A DNA stretch of 64,000 nucleotides from Rhodobacter sp. (GTDB taxonomy: Bacteria; Pseudomonadota; Alphaproteobacteria; Rhodobacterales; Rhodobacteraceae). Location: contig JAIYDJ010000039.1 of the NCBI GenBank assembly GCA_027487575.1, forward strand, positions 1-64,000. The letters are read 5' to 3'. Numbering within the stretch: position 1 is the stretch's first letter; every line of letters starts with the position of its first letter. This document shows positions 50,624 to 59,961 of the stretch, piece by piece. The translations under genes were made by a program, and so were the position numbers. Under the pieces are notes generated by a model. That model searched no databases, had not been told where the DNA came from, and saw only the letters and a list, made by a program, of their open reading frames with translations.

Positions 50624-53446
50624 ATGGATTCCGGCACGAAAAGTTTTGGCGCGGGTCATCACCTGCACCTGATCGACGGCTCGGCCTATATCTTCCGCGC
50701 CTATCACGCGCTGCCGCCGCTGACGCGCAAGTCCGACGGCATTCCGGTCGGCGCGGTGGCGGGCTTCTGCAATCTTTTGTGGGGCGAGTTGAACACCACC
50801 CGCAAGGCCGAAGCCGCGACGCACATCGCCGTGGTGTTCGACCATTCCGCCAAAACCTTCCGCAACGATCTTTATGCCGACTACAAGGCCAACCGCCCGC
50901 CCCTGCCCGAGGACCTGCGCCCGCAATTTCCGCTGACCCGCGACGCGACGCGCGCCTTCAACATCGCCTGCATCGAGATGGAGGGGTACGAGGCCGACGA
51001 CATCATCGGCACGCTGGCCTGCATGGCGCGCCGCGCCGGGGGCACCGCCACCATCATCTCGTCCGACAAGGACATGATGCAACTTGTGGGCGACGGGGTG
51101 AACATGTTCGACCCGATGAAGGCCCGCGCCATCGGCCCGGATGAGGTGGTCGAAAAATTCGGCGTCGGGCCGGACCGGGTCGTGGACGTGCAGTCGCTTG
51201 CGGGCGACAGCGTCGACAACGTGCCGGGCGCGCCGGGCATCGGATTGAAGACGGCGGCGCTGCTGATCAACGAATACGGCGATCTTGACACCCTGCTGGC
51301 CCGCGCGGGCGAGATCAAGCAACCTGCCCGCCGCGCGGCGCTGGTGGATCATGCCGACCGCATCCGCCTGTCGCGCGATCTGGTCCGGCTGAAACTCGAC
51401 ACGCCGGTGACCGTCGGGCTGGACGATCTGGCCGTGACCGCGCCGGACCCCGAGGCGCTGATGGGTTTCCTGAACCTGATGGAATTCCGCACCCTGACCA
51501 AACGGGTGGCCGACAAGCTGAACATCGCGGTGCCCGAAGCACCGGCCGCAGCGCCGCTTGTTCTGGACAACACGCCCGACCTTAAAATGCAGCCCGACCG
51601 CCTGCCCTTCGACACGGCCGCCTATGTGCGCATCAGTGATGCCGCAACCCTGTCGCAATGGATTTCGCGCATCCACGAACGCGGATACGTCGCGATCGAC
51701 ACAGAAACGACTGCGCTGGACGAAATGCGCGCCGAACTGGTGGGGATTTCGCTTTGCGTCGATCCCGGAAAAGCCGCCTACATCCCGCTGGGCCACCGGC
51801 AAGGCGGGGGCGATCTGTTCGGATCAACGGACCTGACCGCAGGCCAGATGCCGATGGCCGAGGCGCTGGCGATGCTGAAGCCGGTGCTGGAAGACCCGTC
51901 GATCCTGAAGATCGGCCAGAACATGAAGTATGACGCGAAAATACTCGCGCTGCGGGGAATCGCCGTCGCCCCGATCGATGACACCATGCTGATGTCCTAC
52001 GCGATGCAGGCGGGGCTGAACGGGCACGGCATGGATGCGCTGTGCGAAAAGTATCTTGGCCATACCGGCATCCCGATCAAGCAACTGATCGGCTCGGGCA
52101 AGGCGCAGGTTACCTTCGACCGCGTGGCCATCGACGACGCGGTGAAATACGGGGCCGAGGATGCCGACATCACCCTGCGCCTGTGGCAGTTGTTCAAGCC
52201 GCAACTGCACCGCGCCCGCGTGACGACGGTCTATGAAACCCTGGAACGCCCGCTGGTGGCAGTTCTGGCCGACATGGAGATGACCGGCATTCAGGTCGAC
52301 CGCGACACCCTCAGCCGCATGTCGAACGCCTTTTCGCAAAAGATGGCAGGGCTGGAGGCCGAGATTCACGAACTGGCGGGGGTCACCTTCAACGTGGGTT
52401 CGCCCAAGCAACTGGGCGAGATCCTGTTCGACAAGATGGGCCTGCCGGGCGGCGAGAAGGGCAAGACCGGGGCCTATGCCACGGGGGCCGACGTTCTGGA
52501 GGACCTTGCCACCGAACACGAACTGCCCGGCCGCATCCTTGACTGGCGGCAGTTGTCGAAGCTGAAATCCACCTACACCGACGCGCTGCAGGACCACATC
52601 AACCGCGACACAGGGCGGGTCCACACGTCCTATTCGCTGACCGGGGCCGTCACCGGGCGGCTGTCGTCCACCGACCCCAACCTGCAGAACATCCCGATCC
52701 GCACTGAAGAAGGCCGCCGCATCCGCGAGGCGTTTGTCGCCCCGGCGGGCAAGCTGCTGGTGTCGCTGGACTATTCCCAGATCGAACTGCGCATCCTTGC
52801 CCATGTCGCGGGCATCCCCAGCCTGCGGCAGGCATTCGCCAACGGAATCGACATCCACGCGATGACCGCGTCCGAGATGTTCAATGTACCGCTGGCCGAA
52901 ATGACCTCGGACATCCGTCGCCGCGCCAAGGCGATCAACTTCGGCGTCATCTACGGCATTTCGGGCTTTGGCCTTGCCCGCAACCTGCGCATCCCGCGGG
53001 CCGAGGCGCAGGGCTTCATCGACCGGTACTTCGAACGGTTTCCCGGCATCAAGGAATACATGGCGCAGACCGTCGCCTTCGCGCAGTCCAAGGGCTATGT
53101 GCAGACCCTGTTCGGCCGCCGCATCCACACGCCGGAAATCAACGCGCGCGGTCCCGCGGCGGGCTTTGCCAAACGCGCCGCCATCAACGCGCCGATTCAG
53201 GGCACCGCCGCCGATGTGATCCGCCGGGCGATGATCCGGATGCCGCAGGCCATCGCGCATCTGCCCGCGAAGATACTGCTGCAGGTGCATGACGAATTGC
53301 TGTTCGAGGTCGACGAAGACGCCGCCGACTCCCTGATCGCCATCGCGAAGGACATCATGGAAGGCGCTGCACACCCCGCCGTGACGCTGACCGTGCCCCT
53401 AACGGTCGAGGCGGGGCGCGGGGTGAACTGGGCGGCAGCGCATTGA
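50624..53446 (+). CDS. polA: DNA polymerase I
   Basis: The 940-residue enzyme is a full-length Pol I. The 5'-3' exonuclease domain starts HHLHLIDGSAYIFRAYHALP (residues 13 onward) and contains KDMMQLVGDGVNMFDP and SVDNVPGAPGIGLKTA. The 3'-5' proofreading site is intact: YVAIDTETTALDE at about 355 and QNMKYDAKIL. Polymerase motifs are SLDYSQIELRILAHVAG (about 715), RRAKAINFGVIYGISGFG (about 768) and QVHDELLFEV (about 887). ATG 50624 has AAGGGG upstream. Its last base overlaps the next gene. Confidence 0.97.
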   Translation: MDSGTKSFGAGHHLHLIDGSAYIFRAYHALPPLTRKSDGIPVGAVAGFCNLLWGELNTTRKAEAATHIAVVFDHSAKTFRNDLYADYKANRPPLPEDLRPQFPLTRDATRAFNIACIEMEGYEADDIIGTLACMARRAGGTATIISSDKDMMQLVGDGVNMFDPMKARAIGPDEVVEKFGVGPDRVVDVQSLAGDSVDNVPGAPGIGLKTAALLINEYGDLDTLLARAGEIKQPARRAALVDHADRIRLSRDLVRLKLDTPVTVGLDDLAVTAPDPEALMGFLNLMEFRTLTKRVADKLNIAVPEAPAAAPLVLDNTPDLKMQPDRLPFDTAAYVRISDAATLSQWISRIHERGYVAIDTETTALDEMRAELVGISLCVDPGKAAYIPLGHRQGGGDLFGSTDLTAGQMPMAEALAMLKPVLEDPSILKIGQNMKYDAKILALRGIAVAPIDDTMLMSYAMQAGLNGHGMDALCEKYLGHTGIPIKQLIGSGKAQVTFDRVAIDDAVKYGAEDADITLRLWQLFKPQLHRARVTTVYETLERPLVAVLADMEMTGIQVDRDTLSRMSNAFSQKMAGLEAEIHELAGVTFNVGSPKQLGEILFDKMGLPGGEKGKTGAYATGADVLEDLATEHELPGRILDWRQLSKLKSTYTDALQDHINRDTGRVHTSYSLTGAVTGRLSSTDPNLQNIPIRTEEGRRIREAFVAPAGKLLVSLDYSQIELRILAHVAGIPSLRQAFANGIDIHAMTASEMFNVPLAEMTSDIRRRAKAINFGVIYGISGFGLARNLRIPRAEAQGFIDRYFERFPGIKEYMAQTVAFAQSKGYVQTLFGRRIHTPEINARGPAAGFAKRAAINAPIQGTAADVIRRAMIRMPQAIAHLPAKILLQVHDELLFEVDEDAADSLIAIAKDIMEGAAHPAVTLTVPLTVEAGRGVNWAAAH

Positions 53447-53793
53447 TGATACAGGATTATCCGCAACTTCGGACACTCGCGCTTTCCCTCGGCCTGCCGG
53501 AGGTGACCGAGGCTGCGCCCTGGGGTAACCCCTGCCTCAAGGCGCATGGCAAGATGTGGTGCTGGTGGTCGCCCTACGTCGATGCCGCCGTCTTTCGCGC
53601 GACCCGCGACGAACGCGAGATGCTGATGGCCGCCGACCCTGACACCTTCACCCTGCACCCGCATTACGCCGCCCACAACCTGATGCTGGTGCGCGCGGGC
53701 CGGATCGACCCCGACTGGGCCCGTGCCCGCCTGCTGCGCGACTGGCGCGAGGCGGCACCCAAGCGGTGGCTCAAGGCCTGGGATGCCCGCTGA
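53446..53793 (+). CDS. MmcQ/YjbR family DNA-binding protein
   Basis: The 115-residue protein has the YjbR (CyaY-like) fold signature: ALSLGLPEVTEAAPWGNPCLKAHGKMW followed by HNLMLVRAGRIDPDWARARLL and WREAAPKRWLKAWDAR at the end. The ATG at 53446 shares its first base with the polA stop; the TTG at 53443 is rejected. Family members were shown to bind DNA but the biological role is unclear. Coupling to polA and to a YdeI gene by ATGA forms a three-gene unit. Confidence 0.9.
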   Translation: MIQDYPQLRTLALSLGLPEVTEAAPWGNPCLKAHGKMWCWWSPYVDAAVFRATRDEREMLMAADPDTFTLHPHYAAHNLMLVRAGRIDPDWARARLLRDWREAAPKRWLKAWDAR

Positions 53794-54386
53794 TGGCCCG
53801 CGCCGCGCAGGATTACCCGATGGTGACCGTGCGCAACCGCCGCGACCTGCGCGACTGGCTTTCGCTCCATCACGCAACCGCTTCGGGCCACTGGCTTGCC
53901 ACCTACAAGCGCGCGCATCCCGACTATCTGGCCTATGAAGCGGTGGTCGAAGAACTTCTGTGCTGGGGCTGGATCGACTCGGTCACCCGCGCGCTGGATG
54001 CCGACCGCAGCATGATCCTGATCGCCCCGCGCAAGGTCACTTCGGGCTGGTCGGCGATCAACAAGGCGCATGTCGAACGGGCGCGGGCGTCAGGCGCCAT
54101 GACCCCGGCGGGCGAAGCGAAGGTCGCGGCGGCCATTGCCAACGGCATGTGGGATTTCCTGAACGATGTCGATGCCTTGCAGGCCCCCGACGATCTGCTG
54201 GCGGCCTTGGTCGAGGCGGGCGGGACGCAGGGGTGGGACAGTTATCCAAAGTCGGTGAAGCGCGGCACGCTGGAATGGATCAAGACCGCCCGCACGGCTA
54301 CGACGCGGGCGGCGCGGATTGCCGATGTGGCGCAAAGCGTGGGCTTGGGGCAGCGCCCCAAGCCGTTCCGTCAGGGAAAGCCCTGA
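53793..54386 (+). CDS. YdeI/OmpD-associated family protein
   Basis: The 197-residue protein fits the YdeI (bacteriocin-protection, OmdA) family: RRDLRDWLSLHHATASGHWLATYK, then YLAYEAVVEELLCWGWIDSVTRALDADRSM, and the ending GTLEWIKTARTATTRAARIADVAQSV. No signal peptide is visible, so it is cytoplasmic. Relatives affect antimicrobial-peptide resistance in Salmonella, but orthology is not certain. It overlaps the YjbR stop by four bases (ATGA). Confidence 0.9.
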   Translation: MARAAQDYPMVTVRNRRDLRDWLSLHHATASGHWLATYKRAHPDYLAYEAVVEELLCWGWIDSVTRALDADRSMILIAPRKVTSGWSAINKAHVERARASGAMTPAGEAKVAAAIANGMWDFLNDVDALQAPDDLLAALVEAGGTQGWDSYPKSVKRGTLEWIKTARTATTRAARIADVAQSVGLGQRPKPFRQGKP

Positions 54387-54396
54387 CGGCGCTCGA

Positions 54397-54861
54397 CTAA
54401 CCCCGGTCGATCCGCACCTGATAGCAGTTGTTGCGCGCTGACCGCACATGCACATAGGCCACGCGATCATCCGCCAGACGTGCCGCCGCCTGCGCCGGAA
54501 TGTCGGCGGTCGAAATCACCGCGCCGGTGCCGTAGACGATCCGGTGATCCGCGCCGTAGCCCCGCAGGATATAGTCGGGTGAGGCGAGCACATCGGGCAG
54601 ACCGGCCCCGCTCCCCGCCGCACAGGGGTCGGCACACAGAAAGATCGGCCCCATCTCGGCATAGGGCTGTGGTGCGGGAAACGGCCGGTGGGCCAGGATC
54701 AGCATCGGCGCGCCTGCGGGAATCATCCGCAGACAATGGCGGCACGGGTTGCCGCCCCCGTCAGAGATGTGGCGTTCCGGTATCTGGCCGTTGGCATCGC
54801 CGCCTCCGGCCTGGTAGGCGCGCACGGTTTCGGTGGGGATGGGCGTAAAGCGGATGGTCAT
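54397..54861 (-). CDS. DUF1203 protein
   Basis: The 154-residue protein starts MTIRFTPIPTETVRAYQAGG and contains NPCRHCLRMIPAGAPMLILAHRPF and PDYILRGYGADHRIVYGTGAVI, the DUF1203 core. Three cysteines (NPCRHC, ADPC) could bind metal. It is small, cytoplasmic and conserved in proteobacteria, without known function. It is in a convergent position to the YdeI gene with a 10-bp gap. Confidence 0.88.
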   Translation of the reverse strand: MTIRFTPIPTETVRAYQAGGGDANGQIPERHISDGGGNPCRHCLRMIPAGAPMLILAHRPFPAPQPYAEMGPIFLCADPCAAGSGAGLPDVLASPDYILRGYGADHRIVYGTGAVISTADIPAQAAARLADDRVAYVHVRSARNNCYQVRIDRG

Positions 54862-54931
54862 GGCAAGGCTCCTTGTTGCCCTGCCCCGATAACCGCCCGC
54901 CGCACCCTGACGCGACCCGATCCTTGCGGGT

Positions 54932-55294
54932 TCAGGCGGGGTCCACCAGACGGCCCAGAACCCGCCCGCCCAGAACGTGCAGATGATAGTGCGGCACCTC
55001 TTGCATCCCGAACGCGCCGGCGTTGGTGATGCCGCGGTATCCCTCTGGCCCGGCCATCGCGCAGACCCGTGCCGCAGCCCGGTGAAAATCCAGCAGCTCC
55101 TCTGCCCCTGCCTCGGCGGCGAAGTGGTCGAAGGTCACATAGGCCCCTTTCGGGATCACCAGCACATGAAATGGAGCCAACGGGCGGATGTCGTGGAAGG
55201 CCAGCGCATGCGCCGTGTCCAGCACCGTCTTGTTCGGGATTTCGCCCCGCAGGATGCGGGCGAAGATGTTGTTCGGGTCATAGGTCCAGGGCAT
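54932..55294 (-). CDS. HIT-family nucleotide-binding protein
   Basis: The 120-residue protein has the histidine triad HYHLHVLGG (His102, His104, His106) and the usual N-terminal NIFARILRGEIPNKTVLD. HIT proteins hydrolyse nucleotide phosphoramidates or bind purine nucleotides. The start at 55294 is chosen because the preceding sequence belongs to the neighbouring gene's termination region. It is co-directional with the glycosyltransferase gene upstream, 13 bp apart. Confidence 0.93.
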   Translation of the reverse strand: MPWTYDPNNIFARILRGEIPNKTVLDTAHALAFHDIRPLAPFHVLVIPKGAYVTFDHFAAEAGAEELLDFHRAAARVCAMAGPEGYRGITNAGAFGMQEVPHYHLHVLGGRVLGRLVDPA

Positions 55295-55307
55295 GTTCGA
55301 TCCAGCT

Positions 55308-56885
55308 TCAATCGACGAAAAGATACTCGGTCGCGGCAATCTCGCGTGCCTGCTCGACAGGGATATCAAGAAACGACGCCAGCGGCACGGTGTTTTCGTC
55401 CACCGAGGCCGTCTCGCGTAGCCGCGACATGTCCTTGAACCCGGCATCCCGGATGCGGTCGGATTCAAATCGGACATCGAACCGGATCGTGGGCAGAAGC
55501 CGGTCGATGGTTTCCTGCGGCGTGCGGTCCCCTGCCAGACCCACCCGCTTGGCGTGGCCGATCAGATAGTCGTCGGTGAAATGGCACTCGATCTCCAGCA
55601 GCCGGACCTGCGCCTTGTCGTTGTAGAAATCCTGCATCAGATCGACGTTGGCCGGGTCGATGCACACGATCAGCTTGTCGGTCTGCCAATAGTCGAACAG
55701 CATCCGCATCAGCGCCCGGCGGTGCCGTGTGCGCTTTTCCAGCGTGGTCTGGATGCCGCCCAGATCGGGCAGCGGGGTTGACGCCTCGTTGAACAGATAG
55801 TCGATCGCGGGCAGGTTGGTGACCTGCCGCACCCGTTCCACCAGACGCTTGGCGACATGCCATTTCTTGCAGGTGACCATCAGCAGCGTCCGTTCGCGGC
55901 CCAGACTGCTTTCGGTTTCCCAGAATCGCGGGGCAAACCGCCGGCCGATCCGGCCCCGTCCGGTCAGGAACCTGAACAGGCTGCGCCCCTCGTTCGAGAT
56001 ACCGAACCGCACGCCCTTGGCCGCGTAGAGCTTGCCGAGCCGGTCCTTCAGGTCCTTTGCATCCGGGCTGATCTTGCGGGCAAACAGGAAATCCTGACTC
56101 AGCAGAAGGTCATAGTGGTCATTGTAGAAGTTTACCGGCATCCCGTAATCTGTGAACATCAGGAATGTCAGGGTACGGGTCCGGATTTCGTGTTCGGGCA
56201 CCAGATGGCGCACGATGGTCTGAAAGAACGTTTCGTCGGGAATCCATGTGGTGCGGAAGAACCGCATGACGTCGCGGCGGTTTTTCGTGAACTCCAGAAC
56301 CCATTCCATCGTGCGCCGCCGCAGACACCACCACTGGCTGCCGATCTGCATCTGGATGTCGGACGGCACCTTGCGCGCCAGATGGAACCGGCGCTGGAAG
56401 TCCATCGAGGCGTAGAACAGCCGCTTGTGCGTGCGTTCGTTGAACCAGTGGCGATAGATCAGCCGCTCTTCCTTGATGCCGGTCTTGATCCAGTCGGAAT
56501 TGAAGAAATCGAAACTTTCGATGTAGTCGACTTCCTCGCGGTCCAGAAACTTGTGCGCGAATTCGGCCGACTTGATCGGCATGCAGTCCCCCGACAGCAT
56601 GTAGAAATGGGTCGCGCGCGGAAACGAGTCGACCGCCGCCTGAACCGCCTGAAGCGTTGCGGCGATCAGGCTCCACGCCCCCCAGCCGCACTTCATCCGC
56701 CGCGCTGCGAACACGACCGACGGGTTGGGGTCCAGCGCGGCCCTGATCCGCTCATAGTCCTTGGCGGGTGCCCGCGCGTCAAAGTGGATGGCGATGAAAT
56801 CGCCCGCCGCCGTCAGCCGCTGCGCCTGGGCGATGATTCCGTCCGAGTCCTTGTGACACAGCAGAATGTAGGCGATCTTTGCCAT
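55308..56885 (-). CDS. GT14-like glycosyltransferase with DUF5928 domain
   Basis: The 525-residue protein starts MAKIAYILLCHKDSDGIIAQ and carries a Core-2/I-branching beta-1,6-GlcNAc-transferase-type domain (residues about 1-270): AIHFDARAPAKDYERI, HFYMLSGDCMPIKSAEF, VDYIESFDFF and GSQWWCLRRRTMEWVLEF, TWIPDETFFQTI. From about 330 a DUF5928-type domain follows (LLMVTCKKWHVAKRLVERV, VDENTVPLASFLDIPVEQARE). No membrane anchor, so it is probably cytoplasmic and modifies a lipid-linked or nascent glycan. Start ATG 56885 discards 60 non-homologous residues of a longer frame. It faces a sulfotransferase gene. Confidence 0.87.
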   Translation of the reverse strand: MAKIAYILLCHKDSDGIIAQAQRLTAAGDFIAIHFDARAPAKDYERIRAALDPNPSVVFAARRMKCGWGAWSLIAATLQAVQAAVDSFPRATHFYMLSGDCMPIKSAEFAHKFLDREEVDYIESFDFFNSDWIKTGIKEERLIYRHWFNERTHKRLFYASMDFQRRFHLARKVPSDIQMQIGSQWWCLRRRTMEWVLEFTKNRRDVMRFFRTTWIPDETFFQTIVRHLVPEHEIRTRTLTFLMFTDYGMPVNFYNDHYDLLLSQDFLFARKISPDAKDLKDRLGKLYAAKGVRFGISNEGRSLFRFLTGRGRIGRRFAPRFWETESSLGRERTLLMVTCKKWHVAKRLVERVRQVTNLPAIDYLFNEASTPLPDLGGIQTTLEKRTRHRRALMRMLFDYWQTDKLIVCIDPANVDLMQDFYNDKAQVRLLEIECHFTDDYLIGHAKRVGLAGDRTPQETIDRLLPTIRFDVRFESDRIRDAGFKDMSRLRETASVDENTVPLASFLDIPVEQAREIAATEYLFVD

Positions 56886-57024
56886 GGGCGAAACACTTGC
56901 ATCCTGAAGGGCAGTCCCTGTTGCCTTAAATAGCTTTATCGCACATTGAAAAGACAGCCTTTCTTTGCTTCTTTGCAAAACAATGATCCCGGCAAGCGAT
57001 CCGGGCACAAGGGAGAGACATCGT

Positions 57025-57843
57025 ATGGGATTTCCGGGCACCTGGATGACGGAAAGCGAAAGCATGGTCTATCGTGTGGTGCCGAAATGTGCGTGCTCGA
57101 CCATCGGACAGATCATGTTCTATGCCGACCACGGCACGTTCTTCGACGGGGACATCCACGACAGCACCACCGGCCTGCACAAATGGGCGCAGGAAGCGAG
57201 CCAGCCTCTGATCGAGCGGAATGTGAAGGGGCACAAGTCCTTCGCTTTCACCTGCGTCCGGAACCCCTACACGCGCATCCTGTCGTCCTATTTCGACAAG
57301 ATCTGCGGCATCCAGCGCAACGGCAAACGCTATCGCGGCAACCTTGTGCCCTTGCTGACGCAAAAGTACGGCGTCGATGTGGGCGGCCCCGAAGGGCGCG
57401 ACGACTTCGACCAGATCGCCAGTTTCCGCCGCTTCCTGCTGTTCGCCCGCGACACCATCCGCTGGAAAAAGCCGATGGAACCCGACATCCACTGGTCGGC
57501 GATGTCGGGACATGTGTCGACCTACATCGTCAACGGCGGGCGCTATGACCACATCTTCTTTACCGAGAAGTTCGACGAAGGCATGGGCGTCGTCCTGAAA
57601 CGGACCAAGCAGAAGCACAAGGTCGACCTCAAGAAGATCCCCAGATTCAACGAAAGCGAAGGCCACGGCCCCAAACGCGCGCATCCGGTCGAGGATTACT
57701 TCGACGATCTGTCGATGCATCTGGTGTGGGAAATCTACAAGCGCGATTTCCAGGTGTTCAAATACGACTTCGAAAACCCCGCCAACAAGATGCCGGTCGA
57801 CGAGATCGACCTGGCCGAGGTGCACGCCAAGCTTGGCGACTGA
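57025..57843 (+). CDS. Carbohydrate sulfotransferase (family 2)
   Basis: The 272-residue sulfotransferase has the two PAPS-binding loops: VPKCACSTIGQIMF (5' phosphosulfate binding, residues about 19-32) and CVRNPYTRILSSYFDK (3' phosphate binding, Arg79 and Ser87/88). These match Sulfotransfer_2, which acts on polysaccharides. ATG 57025 with AAGGGAGAG upstream is preferred over the upstream frame start at 56965. The gene diverges from the GT14-like glycosyltransferase across about 140 bp, implying that both decorate the same surface glycan. Confidence 0.88.
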   Translation: MGFPGTWMTESESMVYRVVPKCACSTIGQIMFYADHGTFFDGDIHDSTTGLHKWAQEASQPLIERNVKGHKSFAFTCVRNPYTRILSSYFDKICGIQRNGKRYRGNLVPLLTQKYGVDVGGPEGRDDFDQIASFRRFLLFARDTIRWKKPMEPDIHWSAMSGHVSTYIVNGGRYDHIFFTEKFDEGMGVVLKRTKQKHKVDLKKIPRFNESEGHGPKRAHPVEDYFDDLSMHLVWEIYKRDFQVFKYDFENPANKMPVDEIDLAEVHAKLGD

Positions 57844-58231
57844 CGGTCCGTCGAGGAAAGGCGGGGGGTTCACACCTCCCGGTCCATTGGTCTCTCGACC
57901 AATAGCAAAACCAACGGACTACCCCGCGGGGTATTCGCTCAGGGACGAGGGAAATCCTTCCTTAACCTTGCCGTGAAAGACATGGACTGCGGTACAGGCG
58001 GGGACGCCGATGACCGCCAGAGGAGAAGGCACCCCCGCGGCTTGACCGGGTCTCCTGCCGGGGGTGCCGGACCCTTTCTCGTTCACCTTCTTCTCTGCAA
58101 AAGTATCCTGCGGGGGTCTGGGGGTGCAAAACCCCCAGTCCGCCGTTACCGCAACAGCCGCCCGCGACCGATCCGGGGCCATGGCGGCGCGCGATGGCCC
58201 CGGCGGGGCCTGAGCAAGCCGCCGCCCCCGG
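57844..58231. other. 388-bp intergenic region with palindrome
   Basis: Between the sulfotransferase and the adenosine kinase genes. At 57886-57903 a perfect inverted repeat ATTGGTC-TCTC-GACCAAT is present; repeat copy E lies at 58090-58142. Other parts show no credible open frame with a ribosome-binding site. The palindrome may be a terminator arm or regulator site; it shares TGGTC/GACCA with the candidate operator upstream of the FadR-like gene. Confidence 0.5.
58090..58142. repeat. Dispersed intergenic element, copy E
   Basis: CTTCTCTGCAAAAGTATCCTG then GGGGGTCTGGGGGTGC and AAAACCCCCAG. The second half matches copies C and D; the first box is degenerate. Confidence 0.72.
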
Positions 58232-59215
58232 TCAGATCAGCCCTTCCCTGCGGAACAGCGCCTTCAGATCGGCCTCGGGCCGCGCGCCGAAATGGCTGAT
58301 GACTTCGGCCGCCGCAACGCAGCCCATCCGCCCGCAGACAGACAGCGCCTGCCCGGTCGCCATCCCATAAAGGAACCCTGCGGCGAACTGGTCGCCGGCG
58401 CCCGTCGCATCCACCGGCACGATCCGCCGTACCGGCACCACCGCCTGCTCGTCCCCGCGCACCACGATCACATCGTGACCCGACCGGGTGCAGACCACCA
58501 GACCCGACTCCGCCGCCGCCTGCTCCAGTGCTGCGGACAGATCGGTCTGGTACAGGGACGACCATTCGTGTTCATTCCCGATCACATAGTCGAGGTCCTT
58601 GACCAGACGGCGGAAGTCGTCGCGGTGACGGTCGACGCAGAACGGGTCTGACAGCGCGATCCCGGCCAGCCCGCCCGCCGCATGGCACAGCGCCACGGCC
58701 CGTTCGAAGGCGTGCTTTCCCTTGGGCTTGTCGTACAGATAGCCTTCCAGAAACAGGATGCCCGCCTGCCCCGCCACATCGTCCGACACATCGTCCGGCC
58801 CAAGCTCCGACGAGATGCCGAGATAGGTGTTCATCGACCGCTCACCGTCCGGCGAGACGAAGATCATCGACCGCGAGGTGGGCAACTCCCCGCCTTGCAC
58901 CGGCGCATTGACGAAATCGGTGCCGTTCTCGGCCATCGTGCGGGCGTAGAACCGCCCCAGCGCATCGTCATGCACCCGGCCGATGAAGGCCGTGGTCAGC
59001 CCCAGATTGCCAAGGCCGGCCAGCGTGTTGGCCACCGACCCGCCCGGCGCCTGCACGCGGTCTTTCATCGCGCCGTACAGCATCTCGCCGCGTTCGCGCT
59101 CGACCAGTTGCATGATGCCCTTCTCGATGCCCATCAACTCGATAAAGCTGTCGTCGGCGCTGGTGAAGACATCGACGATCGCATTGCCGATGCCGACGAC
59201 CTGATACGTTTTCAT
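58232..59215 (-). CDS. Adenosine kinase (PfkB family)
   Basis: The 327-residue sugar-kinase-family protein has GGSVANTLAGLGNLG (substrate loop near residue 58) and the PfkB signature DATGAGDQFAAGFLYG with catalytic Asp275. Sequence features such as NAIVDVFTSADDSFIELMGIEKG match the adenosine-kinase subfamily. It phosphorylates adenosine (or a related ribonucleoside) to AMP in salvage. ATGA overlap with the nth gene couples them. Ribokinase-like kinases are the main alternative. Confidence 0.9.
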   Translation of the reverse strand: MKTYQVVGIGNAIVDVFTSADDSFIELMGIEKGIMQLVERERGEMLYGAMKDRVQAPGGSVANTLAGLGNLGLTTAFIGRVHDDALGRFYARTMAENGTDFVNAPVQGGELPTSRSMIFVSPDGERSMNTYLGISSELGPDDVSDDVAGQAGILFLEGYLYDKPKGKHAFERAVALCHAAGGLAGIALSDPFCVDRHRDDFRRLVKDLDYVIGNEHEWSSLYQTDLSAALEQAAAESGLVVCTRSGHDVIVVRGDEQAVVPVRRIVPVDATGAGDQFAAGFLYGMATGQALSVCGRMGCVAAAEVISHFGARPEADLKALFRREGLI

Positions 59216-59856
59216 GCGGTCTTTTCCTCGTACAGGCACCAGTCCGCGATCAGGCAGGTGGGGCACTTCGGTTTGCGGGCAGTGCAGACATAGCGGCCGT
59301 GCAGGATCAGCCAGTGGTGCGAATGGTGCTGGTATTCGACCGGCACGTTGTCTTCCAGCGCGCGTTCCACCGCCACCTCGTCGCGCCCCGGCGCGATGCC
59401 GGTGCGGTTGCCGACGCGGAACACATGGGTGTCGACGGCATGGGCCGGGTGGCCGAACCACATCTGCAGCACGACATTGGCCGTCTTGCGTCCCACCCCC
59501 GGCAAGGACTGCAGCGCCGCGCGGCTGGACGGCACCTCGCCGCCATAGGCCTCGATCAGCCGCTGCGACAGCCGGATCACGTTCTTCGCCTTGTTGCGGA
59601 ACAGCCCGATGGTCCTGATATGGGCGATCAGGGCCTCTTCCCCCAGCGCAAGCATCTTTTCCGGCGTGTCAGCGACCGCGAACAGCGCCTTGGTGGCGCG
59701 GTTGACCCCGACGTCGGTCGCCTGCGCCGACAGCGCGACGGCCACCAGCAGCGTAAAGGCATTCAGGTGATCCAGTTCGCCCTTCGGTTCGGGCACAAAG
59801 GCCCGGAACCGGGCGAAAACGGCCTGCATCGCAGGATATTCAAGCTGTCTGGTCAT
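59212..59856 (-). CDS. nth: Endonuclease III
   Basis: The 214-residue base-excision-repair glycosylase/AP-lyase has a helix-hairpin-helix with the catalytic Lys (LPGVGRKTANVV), the catalytic Asp in AVDTHVFRV, and a C-terminal [4Fe-4S] cluster motif C-x6-C-x2-C-x5-C (CTARKPKCPTCLIADWC). The start at 59856 is set by homology; a much larger open frame extends upstream but is unrelated. It removes oxidised pyrimidines. Its stop overlaps the adenosine kinase start. Confidence 0.96.
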   Translation of the reverse strand: MTRQLEYPAMQAVFARFRAFVPEPKGELDHLNAFTLLVAVALSAQATDVGVNRATKALFAVADTPEKMLALGEEALIAHIRTIGLFRNKAKNVIRLSQRLIEAYGGEVPSSRAALQSLPGVGRKTANVVLQMWFGHPAHAVDTHVFRVGNRTGIAPGRDEVAVERALEDNVPVEYQHHSHHWLILHGRYVCTARKPKCPTCLIADWCLYEEKTA

Positions 59857-59961
59857 GCGCCCGTTCTGCCAGCCTCCGTGCCGCGCGACAAGCGAAAGCC
59901 GCAGGTTTCGGGTCGCATCCGGCCCGATCCGGCAGTAGCTTTGCTGCATGAGGAGACAGTG

